NCBI GenBank assembly: GCA_030159075.1
Contig: BROG01000374.1
Coordinates: 248,001 to 312,000 of the forward strand
DNA: 64,000 nucleotides
From: Atrina japonica
Taxonomy: Eukaryota; Mollusca; Bivalvia; Pterioida; Pinnidae
Reading direction: 5' to 3'
Part shown: positions 12,655-24,521 of the stretch, one piece after another
Numbering within the stretch: the first letter of the stretch is position 1
How the letters are laid out: each line of letters opens with the position of its first letter
Position numbers and translations under genes: made by a program
Notes under the pieces: model-generated
What the model was told of the DNA's origin: nothing
The model's input: the letters and a program-made list of their open reading frames with translations, nothing else
Database searches by the model: none

Positions 12655-12842
12655 GGCACATCCAGGTTGTCAGAAGAAATCCCAGCTACAATGTAAGTGG
12701 CACATCCAGGTTGTCAGAAGAAATCCCAGCTACAATGTAAGTGGCACATCCAGGTTGTCAGAAGAAATCCCAGCTACAATGTAAGTGGCACATCCAGGTT
12801 GTCAGAAGAAATCCCAGCTACAATGTAAGTGGCACATCCACA
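12655..12842. repeat. Tandem repeat, 44-bp unit, about 4.3 copies
   Basis: GGCACATCCAGGTTGTCAGA starts copies at 12,655, 12,699, 12,743, 12,787 and a partial one at 12,831. Copies are almost identical, so the array expanded recently. Open frames across it reflect the absence of stops in the unit. Confidence 0.95.
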
Positions 12843-12925
12843 TTCTGTCAGAAACCAAAACAATACTGTCCATTTTCCAAAAATAAGGACATACAGATAA
12901 AACATTTTACCCTGCTCAAATTCCA

Positions 12926-13340
12926 GAGATGTGCCAATCATTACTCTAAAACCTAGAGATGTAATATTTTGAGCCAATCATTATTGAACAACATAGAGAT
13001 GTAATATTTTGAGCCAATCATTATTGTACAACATAGAGATGTAATATTTTGTGCCAATCTTTACTGTACGACATAGAGATGTAATATTTTGTGCCAATCA
13101 TTATTGTACAACATAGAGATGTAATATTTTGTGCCAATCATTACTGTACAACATAGAGATGTAATATTTTGTGCCAATCATTACTGTACAACATAGAGAT
13201 GTAATATTTTGTGCCAATCATTATTGTACAACATATAGATGTAATATTTTGTGCCAATCATTACTGTACAACATAGAGATTGATATTTTGTGCCAATCAT
13301 TACTCTACAACATAGAGATGTAATATTTTGTGCCAATCCG
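12926..13340. repeat. Tandem repeat, 40-bp unit, about ten copies
   Basis: GTAATATTTTG(T/A)GCCAATC recurs every 40 bp from 12,961 to about 13,320, each followed by ATTA(C/T)TGTACAACATAGAG. The first two copies carry TTTTGAGCC, later ones TTTTGTGCC, showing internal subtypes. Confidence 0.95.
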
Positions 13341-13387
13341 TAGCCCTTCACCCAGTTGTTATCTAATTTACAGTCCTTGTTTGTAAA

Positions 13388-13541
13388 TACAGTAAAACCT
13401 GCTTTAGCCACCACCTGGTCACAAAGACTGATTTTTGCTGTCCCCAATAGTACCATTCATGTACAAATCAACCTCTGTATAAGGATCACCTCCCTATAAA
13501 GATCAGTTTTCTGGAGGTCATTATATACAAGTTTCACTGTA
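13388..13541 (+). mobile_element. TACAGTG-family MITE, subfamily 2
   Basis: Left end TACAGTAAAACCTGCTTTAG, right end ACAAGTTTCACTGTA, near-perfect inverted termini of 14 to 15 bp. The interior reads through TGGTCACAAAGACTG and TGTACAAATCAACCTCTGTA. 154 bp, the most intact subfamily-2 copy here. Confidence 0.85.
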
Positions 13542-14335
13542 TGTGCCAATTTATCTTGGTTGACCCATACATGTACCCTGGGAAAAACCATCAACATATC
13601 TGCAAGTATATAACTCAGACCAGCATTACCACAAAACCGGTGTATAAGATAATCAATGAATGCTTAATTCTCCGAGGACTAGAGGTAAGATACTTTGTGA
13701 CCTCAAGTGCAATACTACCAAGTCCCCATTCAGAATTGATGTACTTGAAAAGTGACAAGAAATATGAATGAATCTCGTGATGAAACTACATGTAACCACT
13801 AGCTTCATTTGTCTTTAGGGCAAAAATAACAACTTGTTAGGAAATGTCCATTTCACGTTGCACAGATAAACCATGTATGTAAAACGGAAGCTACATCTTC
13901 TTTCATAAACCTTGTACATTATTATCATTTTTTGAGTAAGCACGATTTTGTTAACAAGGAAAGGAAATGCAAGGAATGTGGAGTAGGCGGGATACAATAG
14001 AATTTATAAAATATTGATGTTATTCTAAAGCGTCATCAATCTATTAGTATCAATATTTGGAGTACCAGGTGTATACAAGTACATACCTGTACTCTATTTT
14101 CAAAAAATTGTGGTGTGTGCATATCCTGTCCGATATTACCTGTTCTTATCTGAGTCATTGAGAAGGTGGTTATTTAACATTCATATGATTCAATTCATTT
14201 TTACAGTTTAAAAACAGAAAACATAAGATTATGTTCGGTAATGTACCACCCAGAATATTTTATCTATAAACAGGTATCACCTGTGTAGGTGTAGGGCCGC
14301 ATAGTTAGCCATACAGATGTACAAGACTTATTGAT
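13542..14335. other. Non-coding stretch
   Basis: A plus frame at 13,541-13,771 and a minus frame at 13,815-13,997 are open but show no coding features. No repeat with defined ends was found. Confidence 0.4.
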
Positions 14336-14640
14336 GCTTCTTTAAACAGACATTACGCTTGTAGGTATAACGCCACAAAGTTATATCATGTAAGATTTCT
14401 AAACACAGGCTTTCTGAACAGACATTACGCTTGTAGGTATAACGCCACAAAGTTATATCTTGTGTAAGATTTCTAAACACAGGCTTTCTAAACAGACATT
14501 ACGCTTGTAGGTGTAATGCCACAAAGTTTAATCCTGTATAAGACTTCTAAACACAGGCTTTCTAAACAGATATTATGCTTGTAGGTATAACACCACAAAG
14601 TTATATCTGGTGTAGGACTTCTAAACACAAGCTTTCTACC
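14336..14640. repeat. Tandem repeat, about 73-bp unit, four copies
   Basis: AACAGA(C/T)ATTA(C/T)GCTTGTAGG recurs at 14,345, 14,417, 14,491 and 14,565, each followed by CCACAAAGTT and TTCTAAACACA(G/A)GCTTTCT. Confidence 0.9.
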
Positions 14641-14793
14641 AAGTATTAAACATGTACAAAAAGAAAATTACTTGATTTCAACTAACATAATCTTTTTAAC
14701 ACAGAATTAAAAACAGATAAAGTCCATGACTGAGTTTGGCTTTTTTTTGTAAAAAAAAATACAGGACTAACCCAGCATCTACATGCTTTGTGT

Positions 14794-15076
14794 CTGTTTG
14801 TTTATTGTTGTTTAACGTCCTACTCAAGAGTCTTTCAATCATATGGAGACGTCAGCAAATGCTGGTGAAGGGCTTCAAATATTGGTCTATGCTCGACACT
14901 TATGGCCATTGAGCAGTGAGGGTTCTTTAACGTACCGACACCTACTATGACACAGGACTTCAATGTTTACTTTCTCATCGGAAAGACAGGAAACCAACCT
15001 GTCGCAGACTGGACTCAAACTCACGTCCTCACAATCAATAGTTGAATGCGCTACTGATTGAGCCAGGTTGGCTCAG
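14794..15076 (-). mobile_element. tRNA-derived SINE, family A, full length
   Basis: Reverse complement of the element at 11,072: enters through TTGTTTATTGTTGTTTAACG, then CATATGGAGACGTCAGCAAA, GTGAGGGTTCTTTAACGT, AGGAAACCAACCTG, and ends in the tRNA-like head with GGACTCAAACTCACGTCCTC and TGAGCCAGGTTGGCTCAG. Confidence 0.9.
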
Positions 15077-16468
15077 TATCTACGTACATGTAAAGCATAG
15101 TATGTGCTAAGAGTCAAAAGGTGTATTTACCATCAAGTTTTGCTGATGTATTAGCAGTAGAAGCAAGTAAACCAAACCCCAACAGATCTTTTAAAACTTA
15201 TGCCAATGCCATTTAGATTTGCCCCTCCCATCTTCGTGGAGGTGAGTAAAATATTGATCTATAAACCAATGTTAAGACAATCTTTACACTATATAAGAAG
15301 TAAGAATCTAAAAGTATTGGAGATTTTTTCAATTTTCTAGTTCAGCAACCATAGATGACTAATGCAACAGTGGTGAGATATTTTACAACCTTTCTATACA
15401 GAGACATTTTTTCTGATGTCAAGGATTTTCAGAGTAACCATAACGAATATCAAATACAATAATCTTGTAGAGAATATGAAGAAACAAACATCTAAACTCT
15501 GTGTTGGGTATACGTAGAGGAGTGTATGTAGACTAGAATTAAGCTTTCAGAGTGCAAAATGGTTACATATTTTTATATGCAAGGTCGTCACATTTAGCAG
15601 TATGCCTAATCACTAAGTGTCAAATAAAATCAGGACATTGATAAATTAAAGCCTTTAGGAAAACACAGATTTAATTTCTCCACTATTACCCTTCTTTGCT
15701 ATTCCTTTCTATACAAAACTGAAGAACAAAAGAAAATAGTAACATAGTACTTTTGACACTGATATGATTTTTTTCTACGTTTTAGATAAACAAGACAGGG
15801 GTGATAACTGTCAATTACGAGGATATTTCATTCCCCTTGTGAGGGCAGAATGCCACCTGATCCGCTGCCAAATATAACAAAAGGAGCCAAAAATTCTTTC
15901 ATAAACAAAGTTGCATGAACTTATAAATACAATCATCTGACCATCTATACAAATCTAAACAGAGGTTGACATAAAATAAAGTTTATTGCCCTTCAAAGTC
16001 AGAATCAGGAAAAGAAGCAAGAACCCTGATACCAGTATACAAATATAGTAGTCAGGTCAAAGTTCAACACTCAATGAGCTGTTTTACACTTATCAGTTAC
16101 CTAATTAACATGTAGATTTCACTGCACAAGAATTATGTAAAGGATCAAGCAAAATGGTACAGCTGAACTTTGTGTCTACATGTACACGTACATGTAGATC
16201 TAGATATCAGCAGATTTTACTGAATAGGACAGAAAATAGCCAATGACTTTCATTACTTTAATGAAAATACCCAACCAAATCTGCTGGTTTCTTTTGAAAG
16301 GTCGAGATACCCAAGAAGTCTGGATGTACATACAGTTATAAAAAAATAAAAATGATATTTTTTTTTTAATCTTTATTTTCAGATCATCAGACGTGTTTAG
16401 TTAACAAGTTTTTGGTTGTGAAGTATCTATATTTTACCACACACACAAAACAGTTAACATCAAACTGA
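15077..16468. other. Non-coding stretch with splice-like sites
   Basis: Two spots look exon-like but cannot be closed. At 15,120-15,245 a plus-strand acceptor-like ATTAGCAG and donor-like GAG/GTGAGT flank a segment that has stops in most frames. On the minus strand a good acceptor (TTTTGTTATATTTGGCAG, ending near 15,867) is followed by a GC-rich 46-bp segment and GTAATT. Either may be part of an old repeat. Confidence 0.35.
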
Positions 16469-16494
16469 TTATATATATATATATATATATACAC

Positions 16495-16577
<83 letters not shown>

Positions 16578-16627
16578 TGTGTGTGTGTGTGTGTGTGTGC
16601 TCGTGTGTGTCTGTGTGTTGGTGTGTG
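16469..16627. repeat. Compound (AT)n/(GT)n microsatellite, about 160 bp
   Basis: Two AT blocks separated by ACACATGTGT, then a GT block with occasional GA, CT and GG interruptions. Potential for cruciform and Z-DNA. Confidence 0.95.
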
Positions 16628-16880
16628 TTTACTTTATTTTTTTTTTAATTAATAAGATATAAATTATATGGTATTTACACTTTTATTTTTAAAATACATA
16701 CAATGTATGAGAAATAGAGAAAAATGTCATGTACATCTGGAAATATCACAGATACATGTAACATTGTACCATCACCAGATAAAGGTAAAATACAGGTGAC
16801 ATATTACCATGTACAATGTCAAAAGAGAACACACAAGACTGACAAAGTTATCTGTTCTTAGTAATGGAAATAGTCTCTGA

Positions 16881-16895
16881 AGAGTTATTTCCCTT
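16881..16895 (-). repeat. Mollusc-type AAGGGA(A/G)ATAACTCT motif
   Basis: AGAGTTATTTCCCTT is the complement of AAGGGAAATAACTCT. From general knowledge this word is scattered through mollusc introns; its role is unknown to me. Confidence 0.5.
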
Positions 16896-17159
16896 CTTAT
16901 ACTCCAGTGCATGCATAGAGCTAATAAAGTGAATCAACACTTCTAAACAAATGTACAATATCAAAGTATTATTTACTCTATCACTATAACTGGAATAATT
17001 ATCAAACTAAAATGAAAAATGGCATCTAATGTGTTTAGTGGCATACTACTGGACAATAGGGATAGCACAGATGACAAATCTACTTGTCTATATTATTAAT
17101 TACTGACTCAAGTCCACTGGACCAGTGCTGATTTCAAACCCTATAAAGGTAACAAAATG

Positions 17160-17278
17160 TACAGTGGGACCATGCCAACCCATCTGTCAGTGATATGAAC
17201 TCTCTCAAATGAGGTTTTATAGGATTATTCAAGAAATGTGGTCTCAAATGACAGTGGTCTTTCAAGACATTCACTGTA
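17160..17278. mobile_element. TACAGTG-family MITE, subfamily 1, diverged
   Basis: Left end TACAGTGGGACCATGCCAAC, right end TTTCAAGACATTCACTGTA. Contains AAATGTGGTCTCAAATGACA, matching the family core. Confidence 0.75.
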
Positions 17279-18451
17279 CATGTAATTGTATATTAACCTA
17301 TTCAGAACAATTCTAAATTTTAGGCATTTTGGTTTATTCATATTGTTTTAAGTACAGTCAGCTTTCTTATAATGATCATTACTCTGACACTTTGAAGTCT
17401 TTCGCCATCTGACAGAGTGACAGCATTTTTTGCCTAAAACAGATGTACATGTAAAGTAAGGTTATTTACCATCTTATTCTATATAACAGAGTTTACATCT
17501 TTCGATATTAACCTGGAATTAATAAATGATACTGTAACTATGAGTTTATGTATATTTCAGTTTTTATTTATCTATCGGCCGCATATCACAATACCAATTT
17601 CAAGTTTTAACCAGTTAGTTATCTTTTGTGATATGATTCTTTATAAGAGCTATAATTCAATACAATGACAAAATTTTAAGAAAGAAGCGTGGTCGTTATA
17701 GATAGGGCTCACTGTAATTATGTTCAACACATCTAGAAACAACAAAAATGCTAATTTAGTCAAAAATAAAATTTGGACTATGCTATCTATAAACCTGTGG
17801 AGGAAGAACCATGTTATACTAGGTACATCTGCTCCAAAGATAATAATTTTCACAATTTCAGTAGACAGATTTATGCTTTTTCTAATATATTTTGTTCAAA
17901 AAAATACTGCATAGAAGTGGAAACTCTACACTAAAGAGGAAGATTTACTAAGACTATGTACATTACCAGTACATGTGTATACATATGGCTATATTGGTTT
18001 ATCAAATTGATGTAAGGGAGATAACTCTATACATTGTGTAATGTACAAGCTATGTGTGGGTTATTCCTCTTGGCTCTTCAGTCAGATGTTGTCCTCGGAC
18101 CATATGACACATATCAAAGTCACCAATAAATATCTAGTGTTACTTTGTTGTAAAAGGAAATAAAAGTGTAAAACACAGGTGCAAGTTTCTTTTTATCTTT
18201 GTCGTAAAAAAAAAATCAATATTATCTATGAATCATACTTTTACGTTTATTTGTGTAACCTTAAAAACAGAAATCACACCTATTTGTTATAAAGATATAT
18301 GCAAATATAAATGTTTTCAACTTGCGACACATTTAGACTAATAATTTATCACTGAGGGTAGAGTCTATTCTTCATTTACATGGAAGTGCGGGTTCTATTT
18401 TAGGCATTTTCGATCACCTCATGATCAAATCAAATTAAAATAAGTTAACTT
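17279..18451. other. Non-coding stretch
   Basis: Overlapping short frames at 17,650-17,914 are chance. The segment 18,058-18,125 is comparatively GC-rich and open on the minus strand without a clear exon boundary; it may be part of an interspersed repeat. Confidence 0.4.
18014..18028 (+). repeat. Mollusc-type AAGGGAGATAACTCT motif
   Basis: Exact match to the word described at 16,881, here on the plus strand. Confidence 0.55.
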
Positions 18452-18542
18452 GTTAACCCCGAAAAAACAATGGACTCTTCTTCATTGTATAAATCTATGA
18501 CGTTGGCCAGTCCAAATGTGTCTTTTGTGATCAATGAGTTAA
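18452..18542. mobile_element. Short interspersed element with TTAACCCC/GAGTTAA ends
   Basis: Starts GTTAACCCCGAAAAAACAAT, contains GGACTCTTCT and GGCCAGTCCAAATGTGTCTT, ends ATGAGTTAA. A second copy lies at 19,096. The complementary TTAAC ends suggest a small inverted-repeat element. Confidence 0.6.
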
Positions 18543-19095
18543 ACTTTGAAAGCTACATTGTAGCTATAGCATCTTTGCTACTTCCCATTAGCCATTCTGA
18601 AGTATTGAAATGACATGTCCCAATGTTGTAATAGCTTACCACCATGACCCTAGAATTTTGCAGACATCCCATTAATGCATTATCAATACCATATATTTAC
18701 AGTTACACCTTCGATATAGAAAATTAGATGTACAATGTATACTAATCTCTCTCTAGAGAAACTGTCTAAATCACCACATCAGAAAAAAAAAATCATTTAC
18801 GTGCTTTTAATTTTTCACCAAAATATCTTTACATGTTCATGACCTTTTCTATTTTTTATTCAGTTGAGAATAACTAAAACAAAGAAATCCAATTATATTC
18901 ATAAAAGATACTAAGTACTTTAAGACTGTCAGTAAGGCATAACTTGTACAGATCAATTTCTTTATACACAGTTACATTAATGCAAGTTAGTATAAATGTG
19001 TCTGCAATTGATTTTTTTTTTTATCTTTTCACAAAGTACTATAAACAGTTTTTAATATGAGTACTTTGGTCTTGTTAATTAATATTCTTTACACA
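18543..19095. other. Non-coding stretch
   Basis: Nothing supported beyond A/T homopolymer runs (18,783-18,792 and 19,012-19,022). Confidence 0.5.
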
Positions 19096-19178
19096 TCAAC
19101 CCCAGGAAAAAAATGGCCTCTTCTGTAAATCAATGGCTCAGACCAGTCCAAATGTGTCTTTAGGGGTGATTAAGTTAA
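19096..19178. mobile_element. Second copy of the TTAACCCC element
   Basis: Shares CAACCCC(A)GGAAAAAAATGG, CTCTTCT, GACCAGTCCAAATGTGTCTT and a TTAAGTTAA-like end with the copy at 18,452. A weaker third match is at 32,891-32,930. Confidence 0.6.
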
Positions 19179-19745
19179 TGCCAGACTTCGGTATAGATTT
19201 TTTGTGTATGAATTGTTTATAATTATCATTCTTATCCTTGTTTGTATACATTATATATATATAGAGAAAATGTACATGTTCATGTACAGTCTATGCATAA
19301 AATCATAGAGTTCTCTCCCTTAGATAAAAAATGGTTAAAAGATTAAATGTTCATATCTATTATGTGCACATATCTCATTGTAGTACATACACGACAAAAA
19401 AGCTGAATGACAAAACCTGTACTGTACTTTACACATATAGTAGACATGTATCAAAACTCAAGGCTTTTCATCTGCTGTTCTGTAAATTACGATAATAAGA
19501 TTTTCATGCAATCATTACAAAAATCAATACTGCAACACAATTGCACTCTACAAATATTGGTAAAATCAATTTCAATCAGAATTACGAGTTTTCTATTGTT
19601 GTCCTTGCATTGTTTTGCTTCTGTACCACCATAACCGCCTTCCTTGTAAGGTAACATCATGGTTAAACCATAAATTGCTTCAATAACTAAGCTTACTGAT
19701 GTGTTGGTCTGTTTTGTGTCAATCATACAATGTACAATAGAATCT
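19179..19745. other. Non-coding stretch
   Basis: Overlapping frames at 19,407-19,726 on both strands have no coding bias. The last 15 bases (TACAATAGAATCTGTCTT) are the left end of a TACAGTG MITE that leads into the array at 19,746. Confidence 0.45.
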
Positions 19746-20042
19746 GTCTTGGGAGATCACTGTCATGAAAGGGCACTTGTCTTGGGAGATCACTGTCACG
19801 AAAGGGCACTTGTCTTGGGAGATCACTGTCATGAAAAGGCACTTGTCATGGGAGATCACTGTCATGAAAGGGCACTTGTCTTGGGAGATCACTGTCATAA
19901 AAAGGCACTTGTCTTGGGAGATCACTGTCATGAAAAGGCACTTGTCTTGGGAGATCACTGTCCTGAGAAGGCACTTGTCTTGGGAGATCACTGTCACAAA
20001 AAAGCACTTGTCTTGGGAGATCACTCTCATGAAAAGGCACTT
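19746..20042. repeat. 33-bp tandem repeat, nine copies, inside a MITE
   Basis: Unit GTCTTGGGAGATCACTGTCA plus ATGAAAAGGCACTT-like remainder, period exactly 33 bp. Nine copies, then a tenth diverged copy running into TTTTGTGACCACATTTTGAA. The left flank TACAATAGAATCT is a TACAGTG MITE terminus and the unit itself resembles that element's TGTCTTGAGAGACCACC end. Because 33 is a multiple of three and the unit lacks stops in several frames, open frames of 64 to 125 codons appear on both strands; each gives an 11-residue repeat (LGDHCHEKALV in one frame). No start context or flanking exon supports translation. Confidence 0.95.
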
Positions 20043-20324
20043 GTCTTTTGTGACCACATTTTGAAAACCACTACATGAAAAAGAGCCAAAATTGACATAC
20101 TAATTATTAAAAATTTTTCTATGAAAAAATACTATATTTTCATCAGTTTGCTGAAAATTTCTTTAAACAATTGTATATATAAAAAAACTATCTAGAATGG
20201 TCTCTAGTATTTTTTCCCAGTGTGAACCCAGTGGCAATATGACTATATGTAAATAGAGTAGCAGATAAGTTAGATTATTGAAAATATCGAGGTGGGATCA
20301 GGTACCAGGGGCAAATCAACTAAT

Positions 20325-20417
20325 CAGCCAGTCTGGCTCTGTCAGTGACACACTCAACTATTGATTGTAAGGTCGTGAGTTCGAATCCAGTCGGTGGCTA
20401 GTTTGTTTTCAGTCAAA
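20325..20417 (+). mobile_element. SINE family A, 5' head fragment
   Basis: CAGCCAGTCTGGCTCTGTCA (A-box side) and AAGGTCGTGAGTTCGAATCC (B box) followed by AGTCGGTGGCTAGTTTGTTT. The body is missing after about 20,417. Confidence 0.8.
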
Positions 20418-21139
20418 TAGCCTACACTTAGCATGGCAAATTTTATTCGAATAATTGACTTGATAATTAAAAAAATAAAGAAAAGTCATTGGTTTGAAAT
20501 CAACTCTAAATTTGGAAATACTTGTGTGCCAGTGCTAAGGTAGGGTAGGATTGACCTTAGTCACTACGAGAAAAGGGGGAAAACAAGTATCATACCAGTT
20601 CCACCTCAAGTGTCCAAAGACTGGCCTAAGAATGACTTAACAAAGTAAGAATGAGATGGGTTACACCCACCCTTAAATTGTTACAAACAATGTGTTAAGA
20701 CAGCCATCATTTGTCACAGTACAAATGCACTTTAGAACCAAACACATAGGAAGGGATTCTTTTTTTTTGTTCCTAACTAGCATTTCTAGCTTATCCATGG
20801 TCATGTTTCTGATATGTCTAACATGAATACAAGTTATAGCCTTGTAATATTTTACACTGCAATACTCTCTTACAAAAAACGTCTGTACCAGGTGCATTAC
20901 GATTTACCGTGACCAAAAATCATGACTCAATTTTTATCATTTTTATCATTTCAAAATAGATGAATGTTGAAGAGAGACATCATTACCATGAAAGATGGAA
21001 TGTCTGTCAAGACTAGCTCCATGAAATATGCAAAACATGTATATTACAGTACTAAAAAGTGTTTACACAAAGTAGAGAATGACTTCTAAGTAAGAACTTC
21101 ACCAGATATTGGTGAATAAAACAAATTTTGACTTAAGGT
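20418..21139. other. Non-coding stretch
   Basis: No supported exon or element; a 74-codon minus frame at 20,673-20,897 looks random. Confidence 0.45.
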
Positions 21140-21336
21140 TTATGCAGTTTTCAGCCAGCCATGACTTTGGGGTTACAATGTATGTGAAAAGAGACCATCA
21201 GACTTCTGCAACTTAACTGGCAAACTTTCTCACAAAATCAACTTAAGTTCCAGTGGGACTCAAAACCTTTGCCAACTAGAGGTGACAGACTGCAGGGTAT
21301 AAGGTGTGATGCTCTAACCACTTGGCTGCAGTCTAG
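21140..21336 (-). mobile_element. tRNA-derived SINE, family B
   Basis: The right end is a tRNA-like head on the minus strand: A-box-like GCCAAGTGGTTAGAGCATCA and B-box-like GGTTTTGAGTCCCACTGG. The body shares AGAGACCA(C)C, AACTTTCTCACA and TTTTCAG(T/C)(T/C)A words with the copies at 24,152 and 34,085. Distinct from family A. Confidence 0.7.
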
Positions 21337-21604
21337 CTCTGTATTTACCTTTTTCGATATAACTTGAGGAAAATCAATACCACCCATAAGACTCGCATTT
21401 TTCAAGGCGCATGGATCATTAGTAAGCGTTAGGGCTGCTTTGTGATGTTTTTAACCTGTCTTACCTTAGTTGATGACAAGGTGTCCTGATTGTGTTTTTG
21501 CTAAAATGACCCTGTTTTGGACTAAACCTACATATGCTGTGGTTAAGAAGATAGGTGTGGTCAGGTTAGAAGTTAATGTTTAGAGTATTATTTTCTAAAC
21601 CATC

Positions 21605-21690
21605 AAGTCTCTTTCTCTCCTAGTCAGAGTTGGTTTATGTGCCACTGGAACCAGCGAGAAAGTTTGCCACTTTACTTGCAGAAGACCGAT
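21605..21690 (+). mobile_element. SINE family B, body fragment
   Basis: GAGAAAGTTTGCCACTTTAC and GAAGACCGATGGTCTCTTCC are the opposite-strand form of the family-B body at 24,240-24,310. Confidence 0.6.
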
Positions 21691-23163
21691 GGTCTCTTCC
21701 CTAAAACACTGAAACCAGTTTTTGCTTTCACCATTAAAGAATCGCTACTACCATACGACTGAAAAAAAATGGTTAAGGAAAAACACCTGCTTTGTTTACA
21801 ACATGGGCGCAGACATTTTGGACACCCAAAGTTGTGCGGAGGGTAAAATGAGCCCAGAGATCTGATTGGTCATTAAATGAAAAAATTAGTTTTGCCATTA
21901 ATAAGTGAAATTAAGGTGATAAAAAAGATACATGAATATTGGTAGTACTTTGGAAATTATAGGGTTGACGGATGAAAATTGAAAGGGAGGGGTCATATGA
22001 GAATAGATATTTTCCTTTGGTGCGGAATACTACGAGTTGTAAACAAGTGAAAATTTGAAGTAGAAATGCAACGGCAACCTATACTTTTGATTGCATATTT
22101 TGTTATCAAAAATATTGATCTTTCAGCACAGGGTACTTATTTGACCCAGATTTAATAAACATGGGAGTGACAGTGACCTGAAGTTTTGTAAATTAGCATT
22201 GAGGCCTATGGGAAAATATTTGGTGGTGTCTGTCCTTTAGTGTAGCCTAAAACAACAATACTTGTACAAATAAACCAAAAATGAAAGCTAAACAGAGAAA
22301 TACATGTATAGGTATGATGTGTTCTGTCAGATGAGTTTGCTAAAACTTTGTGCTGTCCTGAACAATGTTAATTGTTTTTAACGATCTAACAGAGGCTAAA
22401 TTTGTACATATGATAACAGTTATTTTATACACATTTCTACACCATACCCATAAACACATATTTAACTTGAGCACTGCCAAAAACAGAACAGACAATTTAA
22501 ATTTGATACTAAAAGTAGCTCTCAAGCCAAATTAAAGTAGGGCAAAAATTATTATAAACTACTCAAGTGTGAGCAGTTCGATGTAATTGTGTATGCATAA
22601 ATTTTGCAATGCAAGCAAACACACATTTTTCAAACAGTTAAATACATGTAATAAAAAAATAAAACAATTTTAATATTCTCGGTGTGAAATCTTGCCAATT
22701 AATCGTGGCCGCTGACAAAGTTGATATTTTTCTGATTGAACTGTTTTGTCATAAACACAGTCGTAGTACATTGTATTTTCTCTGTGATGTTGTCTTTTTT
22801 TTTTTATCGTACACGTTAATCTATCTACCTTGTAAAAGAGTATATACCCCATAAGCATGTTTAAAGCCAAAAGTACACCAGGGTTTTAAGGTCTCATAAA
22901 CTCAACATGCATTACAAAGACCTGTATACAGATTAACCAATACTGAATCACATGTCCAAATAAAACATCTGAAATTTGTTTGTTTTTTTTGTCAGTTTCC
23001 TAATTTTTCTAATGGAGATTAAAGAAAAAGAAATAAAAGAAGTGGTCACTCCCTTGAAGCTTTATTCAAGCCATACTGCTATTAAGAAACCAGTCTCAAA
23101 ATTTTCCGAAATAAATTTTTATAAGAAATGTGCATATGTAACAATTTAATATACATGTAGGTC

Positions 23164-23166
<3 letters not shown>
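21691..23166. other. Non-coding stretch
   Basis: Frames at 22,340-22,525 and 22,670-22,870 (minus) lack coding features. No element with defined ends was found. Confidence 0.45.

Positions 23167-23235
<69 letters not shown>
23167..23235. repeat. (AT)n microsatellite with CA tail
   Basis: About 55 bp of perfect AT alternation, then ACACATATACACACATGTAT. Confidence 0.95.
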
Positions 23236-23236
<1 letters not shown>

Positions 23237-24151
23237 TGTATGTAACAAGCCAATCAATCTTTGAACAATTTCTGTTGTGTTAATACATTTTGTACTCTAT
23301 ACTTGCTCTTTGATAAGGTACTTCTGTGACCAGTGTCGATACCCTTAAAAATTCTAGTTTTAGAAACATTTGATTTAACACACAGGAACTATCAGTAGAT
23401 GTAGGTAAACCTTCACATATTGTGCACAGTATTCGGTAGATAATAAAGGTTACCTGTAATTAACGATTGAATGTCGAGCAACAAATGTAGGTCACCATCT
23501 TTAAATAAAATATTATTTCATTTTGATTAATGTAACATTACACAGGACACTTTAATAGTAATAAAAAGGCACAGATTCTGTCACCTGTGGGTTCCTACAT
23601 GATTTAGTTAATCAAATTCTGTCACCTCTGGGTTCCTACTGGTTTAAGTAATCAAAATACTAAATAAAGATATATACATGAACCATACAGCTTGAATATT
23701 AATTGCATAGTATCCCAACTGTAAAATAATGTAAAATAAAGAAGAAATTCCACAATACATGAAAAAAATTAAGGTCAACATAAATCAAATACATCTCTTT
23801 TTTTTTTGGACAAAAATATCTCTGAACATCAATGCAATGTTTGAGCAGGACACTTCAAATTTACACTACGGTCAAAAGATTACAAAAGACTTGGATTCAG
23901 TGTGATTCATGTGAATCTATATCATAGACTGATTCAAGACCAAAACTTTAAGCATGTAACAATTTAATACAAGTACTTCAAATATACGGTAAAAATCTTT
24001 TTAGTGTAAAGCATCAACAGTTGATAAAAATGTGACATGTTTTAAAGAATCTGGCAAAACATTGTTTGTAGACTGCAATATGATTCAACACATCTATCTA
24101 TTACATAATCCATGCCAAGGTTTATATCCAAGTTAGTACTTACATACATGT
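23236..24151. other. Non-coding stretch
   Basis: Contains an imperfect short direct repeat at 23,577-23,650 (TCTGTCACCTGTGGGTTCCT, then TCTGTCACCTCTGGGTTCCT). No exon is supported. Confidence 0.5.
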
Positions 24152-24320
24152 GTGTTTGTTTGTTTTATTAATGGTTTACGCCACACTCAACACTTTTTCA
24201 GTTACATCGTGACTGCCAGTTTTTAATGGGGAAGAGAGAACCTGGTTACAACGTACCCAGAAAGAGACCACCGGTCTTCCTTTAGTAAACAAGCAAACTT
24301 TCTCACAATTTTCTCTCCAA
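24152..24320 (-). mobile_element. SINE family B, 3' and body portion
   Basis: TTTGTTTGTTTTATTAATGG, CGCCACACTCAACA, TTTTTCAGTTACATCGTGAC, GAGAGAACCTGG and AAGAGACCACCGGTCTTCCT in series, ending AAACTTTCTCACA. The tRNA-like head is missing or diverged. Confidence 0.7.
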
Positions 24321-24521
24321 TTGTTTATGATCTATACGAGACAAGTGGTGGGTCATTTAACTCACAAGTGAAAAGTTTCAGGTTTGATTTCTATTTTACA
24401 GTGAAAAATTCTTGGTTGTTAAGGTTAAGGTTAGGGTGAGCCTACACAAGTAAAAACAAATACAAGTAAGATATGTACATGTATAATGTAGGTTGCTACT
24501 TAAATAGGAAATTTTTTATAT

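Noticed and set aside
19701..20078. 125-codon frame of 11-residue repeats, and matching frames on the other strand
   Set aside because: Explained by a 33-bp tandem repeat without stops; equally open on both strands.
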